From WRGT01 sp964450405 (lineage in GTDB: Bacteria; Spirochaetota; UBA4802; UBA5550): DNA of 64,000 nt. The notes beneath the pieces are model-generated. The model saw only the letters and a list, made by a program, of their open reading frames with translations. It made no database searches and was not told where the DNA came from. Below are positions 7,853-16,607 of this stretch, piece by piece (the stretch's first letter is position 1; each line of letters opens with the position of its first letter). A program made the translations under genes and the position numbers. The DNA is taken from assembly GCA_964450405.1 (NCBI GenBank), contig CAYVCQ010000007.1:62001-126000 (forward strand), written 5' to 3'.

Positions 7853-9367
7853 ATGAAAAAAAATCTTATCGCTCTTGGAATCATTATTTTTGCCGGACTT
7901 CTTCTGAAATTTACATATCTGACTGCTTCAGTAATCTGGCGTGTTGATCTTTTTTACTATATTGAATTTGCAAGAACGATGCTTGACGGCGGTGTACTGT
8001 ACAGAGATTTCGGATGCAGTCATCCCCCACTGGGCTATCTTGAATTTTACTGGATGGCGCGCTTCTTCGGATATGACAACATGTATCTTACAATCAAAAT
8101 CGTAGCGATTATTATTCAGTCTATCACTGCATTTTTTGTTTTCCTTACATTTGAAAGAATATTTGATACAACAAAGGGGATACTCTGCTCACTTTTGTTT
8201 TTAATAATGATATCAGTAAGTGTAGAATTCTGGCCTCACAATGTTCCATTAACCTATCTGCTCCCTGCATTTGCCGGAATTTATTTCTTAACAGAAAACA
8301 ATTTTAAACCTTCACTGCTGTCATATTTTATCTTCGGATTTTTTGCCGCATGCGCAACCTTGATAAGCACCAACGTCATTTTCTACACCTTAATTGTTCC
8401 ATTATTATCAATAAAAAATAACGAATTAAATTTTAAACGTATAACAGCAGAATGCGCTGCCTCCTTTGCAGGTTTTATGATTCCCATGGGAGTGGTAGCG
8501 ATTTATTTTGCCAGCAAGAATGCCCTGGGTGACTGGTACTTCTGGAACGTAGGATGGGCTTCTATTTATGCAGGTTATAAACCTTGGTATAAAAAAGTAG
8601 GGCATTTCTTTTATGGACTTGTCCTTACAAAACAGTGGATACCGTTTTTTGCGCTGAGTTTTTACACTGTTTATAAAATCATCAAAACGAAAATATATAA
8701 GAATAATAATTTTGCTTTTTTTGTTCTAGCCGTTTTTTTTACCGGCGCAATGTGTAAGATGGTAATGAATAAGCCAAACCCGCGTTATTACATGTATTTT
8801 TTGCCTGGAATATTTTTTGCTGTTGTTTACGGCATTGCAGATCTGAAAGGGAAAGTTCGGACGGCTGTTATAACCTTAATCTCCCTTATTATAATTATAT
8901 CACTTATAGGGGCAAATATAACCGGCTGGAAAACACCCTTTGATAGCGGATTTCAGGTTAGGGCCAATCTGCGGTCCTGGATCATTAAAAATGTTCCAGC
9001 AGATAAAACCATTTATGTGTGGGATGAAGGCTTTGAGGTTTACTACGAAACTAAGAGGAAAAAATCAAAGACATCAATCTTTTCCGCAAGAGAAGATCTT
9101 GATAAATCAAGATTATGGAGAGATAATAAATACAAAGATACCGCTTACATCTGGAAACGTTTTCTCGATGAGTTTACACAGAACCCGCCGGATTACATTG
9201 CGGACTATACAATGGATTTTGGACGCACAGATGTGGAACCATCAGACGGAGAAAGAGAGAGTGTCCATAAGGAATATTACGACAAGTTCCGCGCATTTGT
9301 CGATCCGAGGTATACAGTAGCTGCAGTTATCGATGGAAAATTCAGAATACTAAAACGGATTAAGTGA
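7853..9367 (+). CDS. GT-C membrane glycosyltransferase (GT39-like)
   Basis: 504 residues, about 11 membrane helices up to residue ~370 and a soluble C-terminal tail. The first loop has VDLFYYIEFARTML and RDFGCSHPPLGYLEF (residues 51-65), the acidic/HPP region typical of GT39/GT83 enzymes in which an aspartate binds the lipid-linked donor. ATG 7853 is chosen over the upstream TTG because AGGGGA lies at proper distance. It is the last gene of the glycan operon and the natural candidate for the final transfer step on the periplasmic side. Its relationship to the GT-C protein at 2293-3960 is distant. Confidence 0.75.
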   Translation: MKKNLIALGIIIFAGLLLKFTYLTASVIWRVDLFYYIEFARTMLDGGVLYRDFGCSHPPLGYLEFYWMARFFGYDNMYLTIKIVAIIIQSITAFFVFLTFERIFDTTKGILCSLLFLIMISVSVEFWPHNVPLTYLLPAFAGIYFLTENNFKPSLLSYFIFGFFAACATLISTNVIFYTLIVPLLSIKNNELNFKRITAECAASFAGFMIPMGVVAIYFASKNALGDWYFWNVGWASIYAGYKPWYKKVGHFFYGLVLTKQWIPFFALSFYTVYKIIKTKIYKNNNFAFFVLAVFFTGAMCKMVMNKPNPRYYMYFLPGIFFAVVYGIADLKGKVRTAVITLISLIIIISLIGANITGWKTPFDSGFQVRANLRSWIIKNVPADKTIYVWDEGFEVYYETKRKKSKTSIFSAREDLDKSRLWRDNKYKDTAYIWKRFLDEFTQNPPDYIADYTMDFGRTDVEPSDGERESVHKEYYDKFRAFVDPRYTVAAVIDGKFRILKRIK

Positions 9368-9380
9368 GAGATTTAATTTA

Positions 9381-9406
9381 AGGCAGCAGAGATCTCTGCT
9401 GCCTTT
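9381..9406. terminator. Bidirectional intrinsic terminator
   Basis: A perfect dyad, GGCAGCAGAGA/TCTCTGCTGCC, flanked by an A-rich side and TTTT. It lies between the convergent ends of the glycan operon (9367) and a lipoprotein gene (9432), so it can serve both strands. Confidence 0.8.
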
Positions 9407-9431
9407 TACAGTTCTTTATAATAAACAATTA

Positions 9432-10145
9432 TTACTCAACAAACTCTTTCTCATAGTTTTTATGCGCTCTGTTTCTTCTGAAGAAAGATTCACTCTCTTT
9501 TACCATTCCATATTCACGCCAGAGTTTCTCCCCGAAATAGACAGGAGTCAGACGGATCACATTTGTCGAACTGTCAGCGTTATCCTTTACATAATCAAAC
9601 AGGTGATTCCAGGAAATTACTTTAAACAATACTGGTTCTTTGTGAAGACCTTTCCGTTCGGCATGCTGGTGTATTACACTGAAGTTTTTTGCATCATAAT
9701 TTTCAGCTGTTTCAAACTCTACAAATTGAATATTCCCCGCCGGGTCGACGATGAATGATAGTAATTCTACATCACCCTTTCCGAACATGCTCTTCTGCAT
9801 TTTTAAACCGCCGGTATAGAGATTTCTGCTTAGACAGGATCCCAGGCCTGGACCATTATTCTCCTCTTTCTCCCAGATATAATGGTAGGTTATATGTGTA
9901 TTACCTTTTTCATCTTTGCTAGCCCTGTAATACAGCGCATATGGATCGCCGTGTGGAGATCCGGCCTCGAGAAGCGGGGCATACTTTTTTGCAAGTGCAT
10001 CATCCTTAACAGGAACAAATTCGGGGATAACATCCTGAGAAATATAATTTCCTGTTACCTGGGCACTTGAACAGGAATAGAAAAAAAATGGAACAGTGAA
10101 GAAAAACAAAAACAGTTTCAGAATATTTTTTTTTCGTATAATCAT
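9432..10145 (-). CDS. Hypothetical lipoprotein
   Basis: 237 residues. A lysine-rich start (MIIRKKN) and LFLFFFTVPFFFYSC give a lipoprotein signal with the cysteine at about residue 25, followed by SS. The mature protein is polar with aromatic-rich beta-like segments (NTHITYHYIWEKEEN, NVIRLTPVYFGEKLW). I do not recognise a named family. The G-S-P-H-G-D-P-Y motif near residue 63 could be a conserved feature. It stands alone, ending at a shared terminator. Expected location is periplasmic, membrane anchored. Function unknown. Confidence 0.65.
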   Translation of the reverse strand: MIIRKKNILKLFLFFFTVPFFFYSCSSAQVTGNYISQDVIPEFVPVKDDALAKKYAPLLEAGSPHGDPYALYYRASKDEKGNTHITYHYIWEKEENNGPGLGSCLSRNLYTGGLKMQKSMFGKGDVELLSFIVDPAGNIQFVEFETAENYDAKNFSVIHQHAERKGLHKEPVLFKVISWNHLFDYVKDNADSSTNVIRLTPVYFGEKLWREYGMVKESESFFRRNRAHKNYEKEFVE

Positions 10146-10464
10146 TTTATTTTACCTTTGTAATATGATTTATAAAACTTAACCTGCAAAGACCAGAATC
10201 CGCCATCGAACATAAATCCATTTGTATGAAAAGCCTTACAACCTGAATTGTGTCTGCACATAAATCAGCGATAAAATTTCTTTCCCCCACGCCTCCGGTG
10301 CAGGGTAAACCATATTTCCTGATATTTTATAGCAGTTACCTGACTGAAGCAGTTTTAAGTAAAAATGTCTATTACAAAATAATGGTGATTAATTAAATTG
10401 ACAAATAATGCTTGAATTTTCACCCTTTTATAATAACCTAAACTGGTTTGAAATACATTATCAT
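10146..10464. other. Long intergenic region with one degenerate hairpin
   Basis: AT-rich spacer between a divergent lipoprotein gene and the FecR gene. It holds a GC-rich patch at 10281-10308 (next entry). Nearer the FecR gene it has TTGACA (10398-10403) and TATAAT (10429-10434); their 25-base spacing is too long for one standard promoter, so they may belong to different ones. No other gene seen. Confidence 0.4.
10281..10308. repeat. Degenerate GC-rich hairpin of the CGCC-TCC-GG type
   Basis: TTTCCCCCACGCCTCCGGTG followed by CAGGGTAAA. It has the same layout as the hairpins at 4014-4042 and 47712-47740 (C-run, GCGCC-like, three-base loop, complementary arm), but pairing is imperfect. No T-run follows. 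Confidence 0.4.
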
Positions 10465-11697
10465 ATGGTGATTAAAGTGAAAAACATCATTGTTCTTTTA
10501 GCGGTTATCTCCCCCTTAATCCTTTTTTCAGGCTGTTCAAAAGATGCCGGCCCTATTCAGGGTGAAATAACTTTTATCACAGGAACAGTTAAAATTAATA
10601 ATATCGATGCTGCCGTCGGGGGCAAAGTTTCAAAGGATGATATACTTCAAACAGGGATCAGGTCAGAGGCTGTTATACAAATTACTGAAACTGCGGTAAT
10701 AACGCTCAGATCTGAAACAGAAATGAAATTCGACGCACTTCTCCGCAATAAAGATAAAACTGATACTATAAATTTGAAACTTGACAAAGGGGCCTCTTTC
10801 CATAAAATAATGAAAAAGGGAACTGATTACTCGGTTACCGCTCCAACTGCTGTCGCTTCGGTACGCGGCACTTCCTTTGAATTTGACCTCAGCGAATCTA
10901 AGACACTTATAACAGTTGATACAGGCACAGTCTATGTCCGGATTGTTCCCGGTAAAGGAACATGGGAAAATATACTTACCGAAAACCAGAATAACGGGAT
11001 TGATGATGTTGTATTAACAGCAGGACAATCACTTGAGTTAGCTTCAAATGGAACATCCGGCAAAAGTCATTCAGCATATAACAAATCTATAACAGAAAAT
11101 CTTTCCCGGGATTTAACTTCAGAAAAAACCTCAGAGAATATAAAAAAATCAAATTCAATCAAACCGGGTAAAGCAAAAACAAACAAAACTGAAATTGTAA
11201 AAAATAAAAAAGCCGCCAAAAAAATTGAAAAAAAAGAATTAGCTCAAAATAAAAAATCTGATAAAAAAACTGATAACGTAAAACCTGCTGAAAATATTAA
11301 ATCTATTGGATCGACAGATAAGACAGAACTACCTCAGAATAACAAAACCGATGGAAAGACTGAAGAAATAATACTTGCAGAGAATAATAAGACTGCTGCC
11401 AAAAAAACAGATGAAACATTATCAAACACTGCTGAAGAAAAAAAAATAATTTCTTCATCTGATAAAACAGAAAAAGCCCCTGACCCGGTTGAAGTAAAAA
11501 AACTTCTGAATAAAAAAAATCGCAAGCTTGACGATATAAAAAAAGTTTACAACAGGATTGACAGAATATATCTATATTCAGGCAAAATTATAACAGGTGC
11601 AATCATTGAACGTGGAGATGTATACTCAATAATGCTGACAGACGGCATTATTAAAGTCTCCAGAAAAGATATTCAGAGTAACGAGATAATCAGATAA
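10465..11697 (+). CDS. FecR-domain lipoprotein with lysine-rich linker
   Basis: About 410 residues. A lipobox LILFSGC places lipidation at residue ~24. A FecR-type beta domain spans ~30-190: ITFITGTVKIN, GDxL-like DDILQTG, ITLRSETEMKFD, and TPTAVASVRGTSFEF (the conserved ATVRGT motif). Residues ~205-375 are a low-complexity Lys/Asn/Glu/Thr region with repeated N-K-K and K-T-D. The C-terminal ~45 residues (IYLYSGKIITGAIIERGD onward) resemble the repeat unit of the next gene. No sigma factor or TonB receptor is adjacent, so this is not a FecR signalling set; a peptidoglycan- or surface-associated role is more likely. Start: ATG 10465 or GTG 10477 (preceded by GGTGATT); the longer 10408 start lacks an RBS. 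Confidence 0.75.
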   Translation: MVIKVKNIIVLLAVISPLILFSGCSKDAGPIQGEITFITGTVKINNIDAAVGGKVSKDDILQTGIRSEAVIQITETAVITLRSETEMKFDALLRNKDKTDTINLKLDKGASFHKIMKKGTDYSVTAPTAVASVRGTSFEFDLSESKTLITVDTGTVYVRIVPGKGTWENILTENQNNGIDDVVLTAGQSLELASNGTSGKSHSAYNKSITENLSRDLTSEKTSENIKKSNSIKPGKAKTNKTEIVKNKKAAKKIEKKELAQNKKSDKKTDNVKPAENIKSIGSTDKTELPQNNKTDGKTEEIILAENNKTAAKKTDETLSNTAEEKKIISSSDKTEKAPDPVEVKKLLNKKNRKLDDIKKVYNRIDRIYLYSGKIITGAIIERGDVYSIMLTDGIIKVSRKDIQSNEIIR

Positions 11698-11707
11698 AGA
11701 GGGTAAG

Positions 11708-12439
11708 ATGAAAATTTCCATGACGAACTGCATTAAATCATATTCATGTTTCATTATATTTATATCAGCACTTCTCTTCCCCGGCGTTTCATTATACTCT
11801 GAAACTTTTTTTATGAAAGACGGAAGTATAACCGAGGGGAATATAACCAGTGAAGATGACAATAAGATCTCAATAAAACGCGGCACCGGAGAGGCTGCGG
11901 TAATAGAGAGAAAGAATATTTTACGCGTCCTTGTTCACAAACGGTATCTGGACAAAAAATATATTACAAAAAACGGCGGCATAGTATTATATGGATATAT
12001 TGTCAACGAGGACAATGATAATTATATCTTCCGTCAGGTTCTCGAATCATCCGTTGAGATAAAAATTCCGAGGGATGAAGTTGAAACTATTTCAACCAAA
12101 CCCGCATCAGAACGTCTGACTCAGCCATCTACCTACTCATCTGTTTTCACAAGAGACGGGAAAATAATTGACTGCAAAATAATCAAAGAATCGATTAAAA
12201 GTATTGAGCTGCAGAGCAACGGTGGAGAGATCACCGTAATTCCGATTATTGACATTCTTCGTATTCAGTATAATAACAGTTATAAAGATAAAAAAATTCT
12301 GGGAAAAATAGACGGTACACGAATCGAAGCATATATCATGGAAGAGAATTTAGATAGTTATATATACCGCAGCGAACTCAATTCACCCGAGGAGTTTAAA
12401 ATATATAAGTATGAATTAAAAAGTATTTCTAAGAAATAA
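11708..12439 (+). CDS. Secreted repeat protein paired with the FecR lipoprotein
   Basis: 243 residues with a cleavable signal peptide (about residues 1-31, ending GVSLYSE). The mature part appears to be four copies of a ~45-residue beta-rich unit: F-M-K-D-G-S-I-T-E-G-N-I (~35), KNGGIVLYGYIVNEDNDNYI (~88), FTRDGKIIDCKIIKESIKSI (~146) and KIDGTRIEAYIMEENLDSYI (~198), each followed by a stretch ending in an I-L-R-I/V-E-T-I type strand. The last ~45 residues of the FecR protein upstream match the same unit. RBS AGAGGG; only 10 bases after the FecR stop, so one operon. Function unknown; it probably acts with the FecR protein in the periplasm. Confidence 0.65.
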   Translation: MKISMTNCIKSYSCFIIFISALLFPGVSLYSETFFMKDGSITEGNITSEDDNKISIKRGTGEAAVIERKNILRVLVHKRYLDKKYITKNGGIVLYGYIVNEDNDNYIFRQVLESSVEIKIPRDEVETISTKPASERLTQPSTYSSVFTRDGKIIDCKIIKESIKSIELQSNGGEITVIPIIDILRIQYNNSYKDKKILGKIDGTRIEAYIMEENLDSYIYRSELNSPEEFKIYKYELKSISKK

Positions 12440-12510
12440 CAGACATAAGAAACAGAACCGTTCTCCGGCAATGATTAATTATAATACTTTTTCTCTGTCC
12501 TGTACTTTAC

Positions 12511-12540
12511 GAAAATGCAGCTTATTTAGCTGCATTTTCT
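12511..12540. terminator. Bidirectional intrinsic terminator
   Basis: GAAAATGCAGC - TTATTTA - GCTGCATTTTC: arms pair over 11 bases and are A-rich on one side and T-rich on the other. It sits between the convergent repeat-protein gene (ends 12439) and the Hsp70-like gene (ends 12547). Confidence 0.8.
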
Positions 12541-12546
12541 TCTACA

Positions 12547-14253
12547 TCACTTTAATCGTATTACAGGTTTTTCATCCATTAGATTTTTTCCTGTCTTAAT
12601 ATCAAATACCGATGCACAGAGCCATTTGTTATCATCAACCATAAATGAAAGTTCCAGCCGGGCACTCTTCTCCGAGGGATTATGCGGTGGAGAAAGATAT
12701 CCAAGTGCTGGATTAGATTCATTTAAAGGCACAATCATCCTGCTTTCATTTTTATCTCCGGAGAGAGTATGAAGCTCTCCTTTATTATCCCAGATAAACT
12801 CCTGACCGAAGCTATGTTTTTTCCCGATCTCGCAGATCAGTAATTTAAATATCCGCTCAGGTTCACCAAGTGCGCATGTGGGAGTAAGCTGTCTTTTCCA
12901 GAAATCGCTGCGTGTTGGATACTCAGTTCCCCCTGGAATTATAATATTATATTCCGGTTCGTGTGTTTTACGATCGTGCGTAACAAAGGCATAATCGTGT
13001 GTTATATAGTCCGTTCTGTTTATTTTTCCCGCTGCGAAGGCTGCAGCTCCGAATGCCACGGCATTGAAGGGCTGCCATGCACGGACCCTGTCCCGTCCGA
13101 ATCTTTTTTCAATAAGAGTGTAAAAATCGGGCAGAAGTGTTGAGCCTCCCACCATAATTACGTCATCCACCGCTTTCGCAGGAAAACCCTTCTTAGCAGA
13201 AAATTTAAGAACATTCTCAATAAGATTTTCAGCAAGTGTATACAAACCCCTGTCAGATAAAAGATTAACTAACTCGCTTCTTGTTATATCCAGAGGTTTC
13301 CTTATCTCATTTCTATTGTAGGGAATATTGAGAGAATATTTTTCCATCAGACCTGACGGCATAAGGTAAAATGTTTCTTTCTCCTTTGTAAAGAGAGACT
13401 CTTTAATTCTGCATGCTTCACCAAGAAGAATTCTGTACCACCACCTGATTTCCGGGTCACCGGCAATTTTATTAAAATCATAACCAAGTCTTTTACAGGC
13501 ATACTCAACAATCCACTGATCGATAACGTTCCCGCCCATCGGAACACCGTCTTTGGATATAACAGCGCATGTTCCCGATGCACCTTTTTTTTCATTCATA
13601 TTTATAAGTGCAATGTTAAGTGTTCCGGCACCGAAATCAATTACCAGAACATTGCTGGAATCATCAATACCCAGACCGTAACCGAGCGCGGCGGCAACAG
13701 GTTCATCTACCGTCTTTATACTGCCAATATTTATATCCGAACATATTCTCCCCAGTTTCGCCCTGTAAAATTCGTAGTAATCAACAGGTGTACAGAAAGT
13801 TACTTCATCTATCTTTGATTTTAAACTATGTGCCGCATTAAAGAAAAGAGACTTAAGAAATACTCTTGCCGCATCCTCGGCAGTATATGACCATCGTCCG
13901 AGTTTCCCAATTATCTGGTAGCTGTTTTTTCCGAGGTAGGGTTTAAAATAATTTATAAACCTCGGGCTGCAGAGTCCGCCATCTTTCTGCATTGCCTCCA
14001 TTCCGATAAGTCCGCCGGTCTTTGATTTAAATTTTCGGTAAATATACCTGCCCGGAAAGCCGAGATATTCCTCCGGTTTTAAAAGATATACTGATGAAGG
14101 TATAGTGTACGAATCGTCTATCTCTCCGCTTTTATCTGAACCTCGGCTTATACTATCAAATTTAAGTACTTCGGGACACTGAATATCATCATTCCATTTT
14201 GCCATTACCGTGTTGGTAGTTCCGAAATCCACTGCTAATTGAACATCTTTCAT
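12547..14253 (-). CDS. Hsp70/DnaK-like ATPase
   Basis: 568 residues. The actin-fold ATPase domain is intact: phosphate-1 AVDFGTTNT (residues ~7-15), phosphate-2 VLVIDFGAGTLNIAL (~205), and adenosine motif VIMVGGSTLLP (~366). The C-terminal ~170 residues are not a canonical DnaK substrate-binding domain and contain HDRKTHEPEYNIIIPGGTEY, a beta-rich segment. DnaK is usually ~640 residues and sits with grpE/dnaJ; neither is here. It overlaps the upstream HEAT-repeat gene by four bases (ATGA), so the two products are made together and probably bind. This looks like a specialised Hsp70 partnered with an anchored HEAT protein. Confidence 0.8.
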   Translation of the reverse strand: MKDVQLAVDFGTTNTVMAKWNDDIQCPEVLKFDSISRGSDKSGEIDDSYTIPSSVYLLKPEEYLGFPGRYIYRKFKSKTGGLIGMEAMQKDGGLCSPRFINYFKPYLGKNSYQIIGKLGRWSYTAEDAARVFLKSLFFNAAHSLKSKIDEVTFCTPVDYYEFYRAKLGRICSDINIGSIKTVDEPVAAALGYGLGIDDSSNVLVIDFGAGTLNIALINMNEKKGASGTCAVISKDGVPMGGNVIDQWIVEYACKRLGYDFNKIAGDPEIRWWYRILLGEACRIKESLFTKEKETFYLMPSGLMEKYSLNIPYNRNEIRKPLDITRSELVNLLSDRGLYTLAENLIENVLKFSAKKGFPAKAVDDVIMVGGSTLLPDFYTLIEKRFGRDRVRAWQPFNAVAFGAAAFAAGKINRTDYITHDYAFVTHDRKTHEPEYNIIIPGGTEYPTRSDFWKRQLTPTCALGEPERIFKLLICEIGKKHSFGQEFIWDNKGELHTLSGDKNESRMIVPLNESNPALGYLSPPHNPSEKSARLELSFMVDDNKWLCASVFDIKTGKNLMDEKPVIRLK

Positions 14254-15593
14254 TTATACGGGTCCGTCCTTGTTTCATATTTATTTTTTTTGTCAGAGTC
14301 TGAAATACTCAAAGCTCCTTCGTCAGCAGCATCTGCAATACTCAATGCCCCGTCACTCTCTTTCAGCTCTGACACTGAAAGCCATCCCTTTTCAACTGAT
14401 CCAAGTCTTGACTGAATCTGCAGAACAGTTTCATTTATTCTGTTTCTAAAGAACGGATTAATACTCTTTCCTGAAAGCTGAAGAAGCTTTCCCACGGACT
14501 GAACATTTCCGCAAGTTGCAAGTGTATCAACTGCTCCATCCACAATATCGTCATCTGTATAATCCAGAAGCGACTCTAGAAAAGGACTCAGAGTCTCATC
14601 TGAGAATTTTCTGAATGTTTTAAGTATCTCCAATCGCATGTTTTTTCTATGATAATAATTATATACATCGATGAGGACAGGGGCTGATTCTTTAAATAAT
14701 GCATCTCCAAATGTCCTGACGGCTTCAATAATAATCTCGTGATCAATTATTTTATTTTTACTCAGAAGATCCAGAATATGATGCAGCCCTTCAGGTCTTA
14801 CATTTTTTGCAGCTTCAAATTGAATGGATAAATCTTCACATTTAAAACATCCTTTTAAAAGTTCCTCTATCTCATTGTCATGCGGGTAATTTGAAACAAG
14901 TACTTTTAAATTATTCAATTTCACTTTATTGATCGGGTCTTTGAGTACATTATCAATATGCAGACTTCTATAATCACTGTAAGATAAAATCAGTTTCGCG
15001 ATATCAATAAGATTAATTATTCCATCAACAACCGATTCAGGTGAACTGACTTCAGTTTTATTATTATATATATGAATGCCATATCTGGAAACACGAGCAT
15101 AATCAGAGTTCTTTGCCAGTGCCATTATTTTACTTCTTAGATCCTTTGTAAGGATAGCGATTGCGGTGTCGGGGCTCTCGGTATATCCTGTCTCCATAGC
15201 GGAATCAAAATCAATATCTCCGGAATCAACAACTTCATAATCAGATTCATATTCTTCTAAAGGCGGATTTGTTTTTCTTGTTGTTATGCGGAGTTTCCCA
15301 CGTACCGAATAATTAAACCGAGCACTAAATTCGAATAAGTTAATGTAACCCCGGTCCGAAAAGACTTTATTAACTCCTGCAAAAACATGTATGCCATCTA
15401 TTTCCCCCAATACTCTTGGATGACCAAACATACCACCCTTTATAAAGCGGAGCCCCATAGTATCAGCTATTCTCTGGAAAATTTCATTTCCTGAATTTTT
15501 TGACATATTATTTTTTACTGAGCTTACTCCCAATATTAAAAAAAATAAAATTACTATAATAATAAAAAGAAAAAAAATTTCCATTACAGACAA
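14250..15593 (-). CDS. Membrane-anchored HEAT-repeat protein coupled to the Hsp70-like gene
   Basis: 447 residues. One N-terminal helix (MEIFFLFIIIVILFFLILGV) anchors the protein; residues ~35-200 form a mixed domain (IFQRIADTMGLRFIKGGMFG and onward), and ~215-400 look like HEAT/armadillo repeats (for example SIQFEAAKNVRPEGLHHILD and IVDGAVDTLATCGNVQSVGK). The tail has a short tandem repeat, DGALSIAD and EGALSISD (~417-435). It ends four bases into the Hsp70-like gene. HEAT repeats are protein scaffolds; the likely role is to hold the Hsp70-like ATPase at the membrane. That is inference from linkage. Confidence 0.7.
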   Translation of the reverse strand: MSVMEIFFLFIIIVILFFLILGVSSVKNNMSKNSGNEIFQRIADTMGLRFIKGGMFGHPRVLGEIDGIHVFAGVNKVFSDRGYINLFEFSARFNYSVRGKLRITTRKTNPPLEEYESDYEVVDSGDIDFDSAMETGYTESPDTAIAILTKDLRSKIMALAKNSDYARVSRYGIHIYNNKTEVSSPESVVDGIINLIDIAKLILSYSDYRSLHIDNVLKDPINKVKLNNLKVLVSNYPHDNEIEELLKGCFKCEDLSIQFEAAKNVRPEGLHHILDLLSKNKIIDHEIIIEAVRTFGDALFKESAPVLIDVYNYYHRKNMRLEILKTFRKFSDETLSPFLESLLDYTDDDIVDGAVDTLATCGNVQSVGKLLQLSGKSINPFFRNRINETVLQIQSRLGSVEKGWLSVSELKESDGALSIADAADEGALSISDSDKKNKYETRTDPYK

Positions 15594-15687
15594 AGACCAT
15601 CCATTTTTAAAATAAATTCAACATCATACAATAGTGTCAAGAGCTAATCTTTTTTTTAAATTTACATTTTTATTGTTTTATAATATT

Positions 15688-16437
15688 TTATTTTAGCTTA
15701 TAAAAAAGAAGACCTACATGCTCCTTCATTCCTATGAAAATACTATTCATCCCTCCGGTAGTAGGTATAAAACTCATAAAATTGTATCCGGAGTTATCAA
15801 GCTTGTAATCTGTCGGTGCTGGAATGCATTCTATCCCTGCCCTTTTAAAGGAATAAAGAGACCGCTTCATATGATAGGCCGATGTTACCAGAATTATTTT
15901 CTCCGGATTGAATGTCTTTTTAATAAACTCGGCATTTTCAAAGGTTGTCCTGCTCCGGTCCTCTTTGATGAATTTAATTTTTTTCGCAGTATATCTCTTC
16001 ATAATTCTTAATGCAATATCCGCTTCACTCTCGGTTTCATCTGAAAAGACTTTACCCCCTGAGAATATTACTGGAACCTCAATAATCCCTGCAAGATAAA
16101 CTCCATAAAGCGCTCGCTTCATAGCCTCAGGGGGGAGACTTCCCTTTCCATCTTCTTCCGGAGACGAATTTATCGAACCTCCTCCCAGAACAACAATGTA
16201 ATCCGCGTGATGCTTTTCCTTTAGATTAATCGGAGAGGTATAATTTTCAAGGGGGGAAAGAATAATATTTCCAACAAGCCCGATTGAAAGTGTGTACAGT
16301 AGAATTATATCTACGATAATTATTATGACTGCTATTCGCCGGCTTTTTCTGATATAATAAAGGGCAATGAAAAGAATTACAATAAAGATTGTTGGTGGAA
16401 AAATTATATAGTTGAATATTTTCATTAAAGTAAACAT
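15688..16437 (-). CDS. DUF218 (YdcF/ElyC/SanA-like) membrane protein
   Basis: 249 residues. Two N-terminal membrane helices (residues ~7-27 and 35-58) precede a DUF218 domain: ADYIVVLGGGS (~80-90), FSGGKVFSDETESEADIAL (~125-143), EDRSRTTFENAEF (~160-172) and ILVTSAYHMKRSLYSFKRAG (~182-201). This matches the ElyC/SanA/YdcF family, linked in Enterobacteria to cell-envelope polysaccharide/peptidoglycan homeostasis; the chemistry is not established. RBS GAGGG. It is a single gene between the HEAT gene and an aminotransferase gene. Confidence 0.8.
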   Translation of the reverse strand: MFTLMKIFNYIIFPPTIFIVILFIALYYIRKSRRIAVIIIIVDIILLYTLSIGLVGNIILSPLENYTSPINLKEKHHADYIVVLGGGSINSSPEEDGKGSLPPEAMKRALYGVYLAGIIEVPVIFSGGKVFSDETESEADIALRIMKRYTAKKIKFIKEDRSRTTFENAEFIKKTFNPEKIILVTSAYHMKRSLYSFKRAGIECIPAPTDYKLDNSGYNFMSFIPTTGGMNSIFIGMKEHVGLLFYKLK

Positions 16438-16607
16438 TGATACTAACCCTCTTTAATCTAAAATTTATTCTCTAACTATCCTTCGGTGTGAAGCTTAAAA
16501 CCTCTCCAGCAAAAAGAACTGCGATGCCTGGTGAAAAAACGATTCTGAAATTTCCAATATTTTTAACATATGAAAAACAAGTACTTATAAACTGACGGTA
16601 AAAAACT

